A stretch of 64,000 bases of DNA from Bordetella genomosp. 1. Lineage in GTDB: Bacteria > Pseudomonadota > Gammaproteobacteria > Burkholderiales > Burkholderiaceae_B. The stretch lies in assembly GCF_002261335.1 (NCBI RefSeq), contig NZ_NEVL01000003.1, positions 62,001-126,000 of the forward strand, in the 5' to 3' direction. A program made the translations under genes and the position numbers. Numbering within the stretch: the stretch's first letter is position 1; every line of letters begins with the position of its first letter. Positions 45,280 to 52,049 of this stretch are shown in pieces. The notes under the pieces were generated by a model. That model did no database searches, was not told the origin of the DNA, and saw nothing but the letters and a program-made list of their open reading frames with translations.

Positions 45280-46026
45280 ATGCCGACCCGCCGCTATCAC
45301 GACGACGCCCAACGCCATCCCATCAAGCCCTATCACGCCACGGTGCTTTCGATACTGCAGGCCGAACGGGCGCAGCGCGTGCTCGACGCCCCGTGCGGGC
45401 AGGGCTGGCTGGGCCACGCGCTGCGGCGGCGCGGCGAGCCGGTGCAGGTCGAGGGGCTGTCGCTGTGGGAGTTTCCGCTCGAGGGCGATGGCTACGCCAG
45501 CGCGCGCGAGCACGATCTCGAGACGCCGCTGCCGGCGCACTGCGCGGAGTTCGATGCGGTGGTCTGCGCCGAGGCCCTGCACCTGGTGCGCAATCCGGGC
45601 CTGCTGCTCGAAGGCTTCGCGCGCGCCGTGCGGCCGGGCGGCCGCATCATCATCACCACGCCCAACACCTGGTACCTGGGCTCGCGGCTGCAGTTCCTGC
45701 TGCGCGGCTATCACGCCGGCTTCCGGCCCTCGGTCGGGCGTCAGCGCGGCGAATACATTCCGTTCTTCCCGCTGTCGTATCCGCAATTGCATCTGTTCTT
45801 CGAGAGCGTGGGCCTCGAAGACATCCGGCTGCACGAGGTCGACGAGCCCAAGCCGCGGCGCTGGACCGAGCGGATGCTGGCCTGGCCGGCCCGCATGTAC
45901 CTGTCGGGCCGCCAGCGGCGTGCGCAGGATGCCACCGAACAGAATTATTGGGCCGATGCCGCGCGCGACCAGGCCCTGCACGGACGCTGGCTCGTCATGT
46001 CGGCACGCCGCCGGCAAGCCCAATGA
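45280..46026 (+). CDS. SAM-dependent methyltransferase (class I)
   Basis: A 248-residue protein. VLDAPCGQGWLGHAL is the SAM-binding motif [40 protein letters not shown] covers the acidic motif II region and motif III, a pattern of UbiE/Methyltransf_11-type enzymes. The C-terminus is basic (SGRQRRAQDA). Substrate unknown. It is convergent with uspA; the terminator at 46025-46065 starts at its stop. Confidence 0.85.
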   Translation: MPTRRYHDDAQRHPIKPYHATVLSILQAERAQRVLDAPCGQGWLGHALRRRGEPVQVEGLSLWEFPLEGDGYASAREHDLETPLPAHCAEFDAVVCAEALHLVRNPGLLLEGFARAVRPGGRIIITTPNTWYLGSRLQFLLRGYHAGFRPSVGRQRGEYIPFFPLSYPQLHLFFESVGLEDIRLHEVDEPKPRRWTERMLAWPARMYLSGRQRRAQDATEQNYWADAARDQALHGRWLVMSARRRQAQ

Positions 46027-46065
46027 AAAAGCGCCGGCGCGCGCCGATCCCGCGCGCGCCGGCGC
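46025..46065 (-). terminator. Rho-independent terminator after uspA (minus strand)
   Basis: GCGCCGGCGCGCG (46031-46043) pairs exactly with 46053-46065 across 9 bases; on the minus strand it runs into CTTTTTC. It sits just after the uspA stop. Confidence 0.82.
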
Positions 46066-46068
46066 GAC

Positions 46069-46494
46069 TCACTTGATGAGCGTCACCGGCACGTCGGCAA
46101 GGTGGATGACCTTGCGCGCCACCGAGCCCAGCACCAGACCCGCCACGGCGCCCAGGCCGCGCGTGCCCATCACGATGCGGTCGCATCCTTTCTCGTTGGC
46201 ATAGGCCACGATGGTCTCGCCCAGCTGGCCGGCGCGCATCTCGCTGTGGAACGGCACGCCGCTGGCCTCGACGCGCGCCAGCGCGCCTTCCAGCGCCGTC
46301 TTCGCCTCGATCTCGTAATACTCCTGCACCTCGTTGTTGCGCAGGAACATCTTGGCGTGGCCGGACACGATGGGCACCTGCACGTTGAGCAGGTAGAGCT
46401 CGGCGCCCGCGCTTTCCTTGGCCATGGTGATGGCGTTGTCGAGCGCGCGCAGGGCGCTTTCGGAGCCGTCGATGGGAACCAGGATCTTCAGCAT
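46069..46494 (-). CDS. Universal stress protein, UspA family
   Basis: A 141-residue Rossmann-like protein that begins KILVPIDGSESALRALDNAI. It ends with the ATP-binding motif MGTRGLGAVAGLVLGSVARKVI (G-2x-G-9x-G-S), so it is of the nucleotide-binding UspFG/MJ0577 type. A perfect FNR/ANR box and a second degenerate one lie upstream, suggesting induction under low oxygen. It is divergent from a TetR regulator. Confidence 0.92.
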   Translation of the reverse strand: MLKILVPIDGSESALRALDNAITMAKESAGAELYLLNVQVPIVSGHAKMFLRNNEVQEYYEIEAKTALEGALARVEASGVPFHSEMRAGQLGETIVAYANEKGCDRIVMGTRGLGAVAGLVLGSVARKVIHLADVPVTLIK

Positions 46495-46612
46495 GATGAC
46501 CTTCTCCTTTTATGTCGGCGGGGGTCGGCACCGGCGCCCCGTGCGCCGGCGGTCCCCGCTCGGACCTGCCATTCCAGGATAGCAAAGCGGGCGGCACGCG
46601 CCTTGCGCGCGA

Positions 46613-46626
46613 TCAAGTCGCACGCA
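46613..46626. promoter_or_regulatory. Degenerate FNR/ANR-like box
   Basis: TTGCGCGCGATCAA matches the TTGAT-N4-ATCAA consensus except two bases in the left half. It is closer to uspA than the perfect box at 46652-46665. Confidence 0.4.
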
Positions 46627-46651
46627 GCCCGCCCGGTGCCGGTGCCAACCC

Positions 46652-46665
46652 TTGATGCAGATCAA
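46652..46665. promoter_or_regulatory. Perfect FNR/ANR box between uspA and tetR
   Basis: TTGATGCAGATCAA matches the FNR/ANR consensus TTGAT-N4-ATCAA at all ten defined positions. It lies about 160 bases upstream of uspA and 70 bases upstream of the divergent TetR gene. Confidence 0.75.
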
Positions 46666-46671
46666 GGAGTG

Positions 46672-46688
46672 AACCGGCTGGTCGGTTT
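46672..46688. promoter_or_regulatory. Candidate TetR-family operator
   Basis: AACCGGCTGGTCGGTTT is a short dyad (AACCG at 46672-46676, CGGTT at 46683-46687) located 47-63 bases before the TetR gene, a usual place for autoregulation. Confidence 0.5.
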
Positions 46689-46734
46689 CCAATGGGACAT
46701 CCCGTTTTCCACCGGCTTCGCGCCGCTTTGCACC

Positions 46735-47394
46735 ATGGACACTCGTCTCGCCACTCCGCCCGCCGGCAGCCGCGCCGCGCGCGGGCCCCGGCGCCGGCTC
46801 TCGCCGGCCCTGCGCATGCACCAGATCCTCGACGCGGCGCTCGATCTGTTCGCGGAGCGCGGCTACGCCGACACGCGCATGGACGACATCGCGCAGCAGG
46901 CGCTGCTGTCCAAGGGCGGTCTGTATGCGCACTTCCGCAGCAAGGAGCGGGTGTTCGAGGCCTTGCTCGAGCGCGCGCTCGCGCCGCTGCCGCTCGATGC
47001 CGCCGCGCTGGCCGACGAGGCGGCCGATCTGCCCGACCTGGTCGCGCGCTATCTCGACCAGACCTACGCCTGGATGGCCGACCCCGACCGGGTGCGCATC
47101 CTGCGCCTGCTGCTCACCGAAAACCACCGCGTGCCCACGCTCATCGCACGCTGGCGCGAGCAGGCGGTCGAGCAGCAGCTGCGCGCCATCACGGCGATGC
47201 TCACGCGGGCGCGCGAGCGCGGCCTGTGCCGCGCCACCGTGCTCGACCAGCATCCGTGGCTGGTGCTGTCGCCGCTGCTGCACGGCATCGTGATGTCGCT
47301 GCTGCAGGCGCCGCAGGCGGGGCCCGCGCTGGAACAACGCCGCGCCGCGCACGCGGCCCTGCTGATCGAACTGCTGACGCCACGCAACGGCTGA
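46735..47394 (+). CDS. TetR/AcrR-family transcriptional regulator
   Basis: A 219-residue repressor. The helix-turn-helix (residues about 28-74) reads HQILDAALDLFAERGYADTRMDDIAQQALLSKGGLYAHFRSKE in order, the canonical TetR pattern. The C-terminal all-helical domain is the ligand pocket. The start at 46735 leaves a short basic N-terminal arm. Target unknown; besides itself the nearest candidate is uspA. Confidence 0.9.
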   Translation: MDTRLATPPAGSRAARGPRRRLSPALRMHQILDAALDLFAERGYADTRMDDIAQQALLSKGGLYAHFRSKERVFEALLERALAPLPLDAAALADEAADLPDLVARYLDQTYAWMADPDRVRILRLLLTENHRVPTLIARWREQAVEQQLRAITAMLTRARERGLCRATVLDQHPWLVLSPLLHGIVMSLLQAPQAGPALEQRRAAHAALLIELLTPRNG

Positions 47395-47401
47395 GGCCGG
47401 T

Positions 47402-47944
47402 TCAGGTGGCGTCCTGGTAGCCGCCGTAGGCGCCGCAATGCAGGCACCGGAACACATACGCGGTGGGCGGCTCGTCCATGCTGAGGGCCTCGAAGAAGCT
47501 TTGCCACTGCGGGCCTTCGGGCAGGCCCGTGTCGTCGCGGATCGCGGCGATGGCGTCGGGGCCGAGCGCGCGCAGCTCGGCCTGGCCGGCGTGGCCGATG
47601 AACGCGGCGGCGTCGTCGCAATGGGTCCACCAGCGTTCCTGCTGCCAGCCGCCGAAGCCCGGCGTGCGCTGCGCCACCTCCTCGATGATCTCGTCGTCCA
47701 CCTCGTCCCAGGGGGCGCCGCCGATGCCTTCGTCGTCGGTGAAGCTGGCCTCGAGCCGTTCGGCGGCCGAGCCGTCGGCGATGCACCAGGGGCAGATGCA
47801 TTCGTCGTAGTCGTCCTCGGCATAGACCGGCCCGGCGTAGACGAAGCCGCGCGCCTGGCCGCAGCACACGCACGGATTGTCGGATTCGACGATGCTGCCG
47901 GTCGCCAGGGGGTGGGGGTGGTACTTGAAGGTGGGCAGGTCCAT
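47402..47944 (-). CDS. CbrC (UPF0167) family protein
   Basis: A 180-residue acidic protein beginning LPTFKYHPHPLATGSIV, the CbrC signature. Cys pairs CVCC, CICPWC and CLHC suggest zinc binding. E. coli CbrC is a colicin E2 tolerance protein of the CreBC regulon, but its biochemical role is unknown. Solitary gene, cytoplasmic. Confidence 0.88.
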   Translation of the reverse strand: MDLPTFKYHPHPLATGSIVESDNPCVCCGQARGFVYAGPVYAEDDYDECICPWCIADGSAAERLEASFTDDEGIGGAPWDEVDDEIIEEVAQRTPGFGGWQQERWWTHCDDAAAFIGHAGQAELRALGPDAIAAIRDDTGLPEGPQWQSFFEALSMDEPPTAYVFRCLHCGAYGGYQDAT

Positions 47945-48072
47945 GGCGTCTCCTCGTGTCCCGGATGGGCAGGCGGCGCGGGCGCACCGCGCCTTCGAGC
48001 TTACCCGACCATGCCGAAGTATGGGCGACCGCGGCGGCGGGGGCGGTTACGATGGCGTCCTCTCAGCCGTTT

Positions 48073-48789
48073 ATGCCGAACGCCGTGCCGCGATTCCTCT
48101 TCGCCCGCCTGGGCCTCGCCGTCCTCCTCTCGCAGGCCGCACTCGGCCTGCCGGCGGCACACGCCCATCCGCAGGGCGCCTCGCCCGAGTGGGTGTCGAG
48201 CTGCTGTGGCCCGGTCACGCCCGCGGGCGCCGTGCTGGCGCGCTTTCTCGACGGCAGCGGCGTGGAGCAGCGCTGGCTGCCCGGGTGGCGGGTCGACTGG
48301 CAGACTGGCGAGGCCCTGGGGCGCTGGGCGCCGGGCAGCGGCCCGCACACCCATTGCTCGGCCTTTGCGGCGAGCCTGAGCGCCCAGCTCGATATCTACC
48401 TGCTGCGTCCGCCCGAGCACGGCCAGCGCCTGCTCGCCAATGCCCAGGCCCAGTGGCTGGACAGCCCTGCGGGCGGGGCGGCCGGCTGGACCGCGGTGGC
48501 GGGCGCCGCGGCGGCGCAGACGGCCGCCAACCGGGGCGAGCTGGTGCTGGCCGTGTTCGCCAACCCCGACCCGCGCCGTGCCGGCCATATCGCCATCGTG
48601 CGCCCCGGCTACCGCTCGGCCGAGGCGCTGCGCGAGGCGGGCCCGCTCGTGACGCAGGCCGGCGCCCGCAATGCGCTCGCCATCCCGCTCGCCCAGGGTT
48701 TCGGCGGCCATCCGGGCGCCTGGCTGCCCGAGGACGCGGGCGCGGTGCGCTACTACGCCCATCCCGTGCACCCCGCGCCGCGGATCTGA
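48073..48789 (+). CDS. Secreted CHAP/NlpC-like protein
   Basis: A 238-residue protein (an ATG at 48052 would add 7 residues). Signal peptide at about 1-35, ending AAHAHPQ. HTHCSAFAASLSAQLDIYLLRP then GWTAVAGAAAAQ and GELVLAVFANPDPRRAGHIAIVRPG give a Cys followed much later by a His on strands. This is the layout of cysteine amidases of the CHAP or NlpC/P60 type, which cut peptidoglycan peptides. Assignment is by pattern only. Substrate and partners unknown. Confidence 0.6.
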   Translation: MPNAVPRFLFARLGLAVLLSQAALGLPAAHAHPQGASPEWVSSCCGPVTPAGAVLARFLDGSGVEQRWLPGWRVDWQTGEALGRWAPGSGPHTHCSAFAASLSAQLDIYLLRPPEHGQRLLANAQAQWLDSPAGGAAGWTAVAGAAAAQTAANRGELVLAVFANPDPRRAGHIAIVRPGYRSAEALREAGPLVTQAGARNALAIPLAQGFGGHPGAWLPEDAGAVRYYAHPVHPAPRI

Positions 48790-48838
48790 GCGCGGCACGC
48801 CACTTGCTGATGAGACCCCTGGCTCGCGCGCTGCGGAC

Positions 48839-48867
48839 TTGGCGGGAGCCGCCATACGCAATACAGT
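48839..48867 (+). promoter_or_regulatory. Candidate sigma-70 promoter for the hybrid kinase gene
   Basis: TTGGCG (48839-48844) and TACAGT (48862-48867) are spaced by exactly 17 bases, each matching the consensus at four of six positions, about 95 bases before the kinase start. Confidence 0.4.
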
Positions 48868-48961
48868 GCTGGTTCGACACGAGGCGCCATCCGGGTGCGG
48901 GGTCGGGGGGAGTCAAGGCGGTGGTGGGGATGTACGTGTATTACGGCCCGGGAGGCCAACC

Positions 48962-51900
48962 ATGCTGAGCAAGGGCGACCGCGTCAGCAATCCATGGACT
49001 GATACGCTCGCGCGTCTCGAAGACGAGCGGGTCATGCTGCAGCGGATCGCCGCGGGCGTGCCGCTGGCCGATGTGCTGGTGTACGTGCTGCATGCGGTCG
49101 AGGCCCAGTCCAGCATCACCTTGCGCACCTCCATCGCGTTTCTCGACGAGACCGGCGAGCGTCTGGTCGATACCGTGGCGCCGAGCCTGCCGCAGGCCTT
49201 TCTCGAGAGCCTGGAGGGCGCGCCCGTCGGGCCGACCGTGGCCTCGTGGGGCGCGGCGGCCTATTTCGGGTCGCCGGTCTATGTCGACGACATCTCCCGC
49301 CATCCCAACTGGACCGCCTGGCGCGACCTGGCGCAGGCGCACGGGGTGCAGGCCTGCTGGTCCACGCCGATCCGCGCCACCGACGGCCGCGTCCTCGGCG
49401 TGTTCACCAATTACTACGCCGTGCCGCACACGCCCTCGGCGCAGGACATCGACGCGATCGCGCTCGTGACGCGCACGGCCGCGCTCGCGATCGAGCGGCA
49501 CGTCACCGAACGCGCGCTGCATCAGAGCAGCGAACGCTGGCGCGGCATCTTCGAACGCATGCAGGAAGGCTTCTTCCTCAGCGAGGCGATCCGCGACCGC
49601 GACGGCAAGATCTGCGACTTCCGCTTCCTGGAGGTCAATCCCGCGCTCGAGCGCCAGAGCGGGCTGCGCGCCGGCAACACGCTGGGCCGCACCATGCGCG
49701 AGATGTTCCCGCGCGTGCCCGAGCAGGTCATGCAGACCTTCATCAACGTGGTCGAGACCGGCGAGCCGGCCCAGTTCGAGATCGCCGTGCCGGGCCCACC
49801 GGAGGGCTGGTATGAGGCCCGCGCGCGCCGCGAAGGGCACGACCAGCTCACCGCGCTGTTTCTCGACGTGTCGGCGCGCAAGGCCGCCGAGGCCGAGCTC
49901 TGGGAAGGCCAGCATCGCAAGAGCTTCCTGCTGACGCTGGGCGACACGCTGCGCAACCTGCCCGGGCAGGTCGAGATCGAGACGACGGCGTGCGAGGCGC
50001 TCGGCCGTCACCTCGGGCTGGGCATGGCGGCCGTGGTCGACGTCGAGGCCGACGACAGCATCACGCTGTCGACCTGCTGGCTGTCGCAGGGCGAGGACGA
50101 GGTCACGGCCGAGGGCCTGGCGCAGCAGCTCAGCGGCGAATTCCACGAGGCCGTGCGCAACGGCAAGACGGCCTATCTGGCGCCGTTCCTCACGAGCGCC
50201 ACCGGCACGGCCCATCCCAGCGCGCTGGCGGTGCCGTTGCGGCGCTGGGGCCGCGTGGGCGGCGCCCTGTACGTGCGGCCCAGCGAGGCCGGCCGCATCA
50301 AGGGCAGCGACATCGCCTTCATCGAAGAGGTCGCCGAACGCGTCTGCGACGCGATCGAGCGCGCCGGCTATTCGAAGATGCTGGAGCAGCGCGTGGAGTT
50401 CGCCATCGCCGAACGCGACCGCATCTGGCGCCTCTCGCCCGAGCTGCTGGCGGTGGTCAACTCGGAGGGGCGCTTCATCAGCGTGAACCCGGCGGTGCGC
50501 GCCATCCTGGGCTGGAGTCCCGACCAGTTCCTGTCGATGCCGCTGGCCGAGCTGGTGCACGCCGACGACCTGGCCGACACGCTGGCCGCGTTCAGCCCGC
50601 CGCAGCCGGGCCAGCTGGGCGCGCGCCATCTCGAGAGCCGGCTGCTCAATCGCAATGGCAGCTACAACTGGATCACCTGGAGCCTGGCCCAGACCCAGGG
50701 CATGCTGTATCTGGCCGGCCGCGACGACACCGAGATCAAGATCCAGAGCGAGGCCCTGGCCCAGACCGCCGATGCGCTGCGCCAGTCGCAGAAGATGGAG
50801 GCGGTGGGCCGCCTGACGGGCGGCATCGCCCACGACTTCAACAACATGCTGCAGGGCATCTCCGGCGCGCTGTACCTGATCCGGCGCAAGCTCAACGCGG
50901 GCAAGGTCGACGAGGTCGACCGCTTCATCAACACCGCGATGGAGTCCACCGAGCGCGCCGCGCGCCTGACGCAGCGGCTGCTCACCTTCTCGCGGCGCCA
51001 GCCCATCGATCCCAAGCCGCTGTGCCCCGCACGCGTGCTGACCTCGATGGAAGACCTGTTCCGCCGCTACATCGGCGAACACGTCACGCTGGAGTTCGAA
51101 TTCGCCCCCGACCTGGCGGGCGTTCGTTGCGACGGCAACCAACTCGAAAACGCGCTGCTCAACCTCGTCATCAATGGCCGCGACGCCATGCCCGACGGAG
51201 GCGCGCTGCGCATCCGCGCCGAAAACCGCCGGCTCGACGCCGGCATGACGCGCCAGTATCCGGAGCTGGTGCCGGGCGAGTACGTGGCGTTGTCGGTGAT
51301 CGACACCGGCTGCGGCATGTCGCCCGAGGTGGTGGCCCAGGCCTTCGATCCCTTCTTCACCACCAAGCCGCTGGGCGAAGGCACCGGGCTGGGCCTGTCG
51401 ATGATCTACGGCTTCGCCCAGCAGGCCGGCGGCATCGCGGTGATCCAGAGCGAGCTGGGCCGCGGCACCAGCGTCACGATGTACCTGCCGCGCTACGACG
51501 GCGCCGTGGCCGACGCGCCGCCCGAGGCGCTCGAGGCCAGCACCGGCCCGGTGGGGGATCCGCACGCGGTGGTGGCGCTGGTCGAAGACGACGCGGGCGT
51601 GCGCGAGATGGTGCGCGCCAGCCTGGAGCAGTTGCAGGTGCGGGTCATCACCGCCGCCGACGGCGAGGCGGGGCGCCAGATGGTGTGCGCGGCGCCGCGC
51701 GTGGACGTGCTGCTGACCGACGTGGGCCTGCCCGGCCTGAACGGCCGCCAGCTGGCCGATGCGGCGCGCATCACGCACCCGCAGGTCAAGGTGATCCTCA
51801 TGACCGGCTACGCCGAGAACGCGGCGCGCGGCAAGGGCTTCCTGGACGAGGGCATGGAGCTGATCGTCAAGCCGTTCCACATGGAAGACCTGACCGATCG

Positions 51901-51982
51901 GGTCTGCCGCGTGTTGCGCCAGCAGCAGGCGCGCGCCGCGCAGGCGCAGGATCCGGATGCGGCCGGCCCGCGTCGGGCCTGA
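48962..51982 (+). CDS. Hybrid sensor histidine kinase/response regulator (GAF-PAS-GAF-PAS-HK-REC)
   Basis: A 1006-residue soluble kinase with no membrane segments. By pattern the order is GAF (about 20-180), PAS (190-310), GAF (320-465), PAS (480-595), HisKA with phospho-acceptor His624 in GGIAHDFNNM, HATPase (DTGCGMSPEV and GEGTGLGLSMIYGF) and a C-terminal receiver with phospho-acceptor Asp920 (LLTDVGLPGLNG). HAHDFNN-type kinases with a fused receiver often act through a phosphorelay or by feedback dephosphorylation. No separate output regulator is adjacent. GGGAGG precedes the ATG. The signal is presumably cytoplasmic; no chromophore Cys was recognised. Confidence 0.9.
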   Translation: MLSKGDRVSNPWTDTLARLEDERVMLQRIAAGVPLADVLVYVLHAVEAQSSITLRTSIAFLDETGERLVDTVAPSLPQAFLESLEGAPVGPTVASWGAAAYFGSPVYVDDISRHPNWTAWRDLAQAHGVQACWSTPIRATDGRVLGVFTNYYAVPHTPSAQDIDAIALVTRTAALAIERHVTERALHQSSERWRGIFERMQEGFFLSEAIRDRDGKICDFRFLEVNPALERQSGLRAGNTLGRTMREMFPRVPEQVMQTFINVVETGEPAQFEIAVPGPPEGWYEARARREGHDQLTALFLDVSARKAAEAELWEGQHRKSFLLTLGDTLRNLPGQVEIETTACEALGRHLGLGMAAVVDVEADDSITLSTCWLSQGEDEVTAEGLAQQLSGEFHEAVRNGKTAYLAPFLTSATGTAHPSALAVPLRRWGRVGGALYVRPSEAGRIKGSDIAFIEEVAERVCDAIERAGYSKMLEQRVEFAIAERDRIWRLSPELLAVVNSEGRFISVNPAVRAILGWSPDQFLSMPLAELVHADDLADTLAAFSPPQPGQLGARHLESRLLNRNGSYNWITWSLAQTQGMLYLAGRDDTEIKIQSEALAQTADALRQSQKMEAVGRLTGGIAHDFNNMLQGISGALYLIRRKLNAGKVDEVDRFINTAMESTERAARLTQRLLTFSRRQPIDPKPLCPARVLTSMEDLFRRYIGEHVTLEFEFAPDLAGVRCDGNQLENALLNLVINGRDAMPDGGALRIRAENRRLDAGMTRQYPELVPGEYVALSVIDTGCGMSPEVVAQAFDPFFTTKPLGEGTGLGLSMIYGFAQQAGGIAVIQSELGRGTSVTMYLPRYDGAVADAPPEALEASTGPVGDPHAVVALVEDDAGVREMVRASLEQLQVRVITAADGEAGRQMVCAAPRVDVLLTDVGLPGLNGRQLADAARITHPQVKVILMTGYAENAARGKGFLDEGMELIVKPFHMEDLTDRVCRVLRQQQARAAQAQDPDAAGPRRA

Positions 51983-52009
51983 TCGCGCCTGATCACGCAA
52001 GACCGCCCG

Positions 52010-52041
52010 ACGGGCGGGACGTCGCCGTCCCGCCCGTTTTT
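52010..52041 (+). terminator. Rho-independent terminator after the hybrid kinase gene
   Basis: ACGGGCGGGAC (52010-52020) pairs with 52027-52037 around a 6-base loop, followed by TTTTTC. Confidence 0.88.
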
Positions 52042-52049
52042 CTTTCCGG

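Noticed and set aside
48941-52000. 1019-codon minus-strand open frame opposite the hybrid kinase
   Set aside because: The plus strand carries complete GAF, PAS, kinase and receiver motifs; the antisense product has none.
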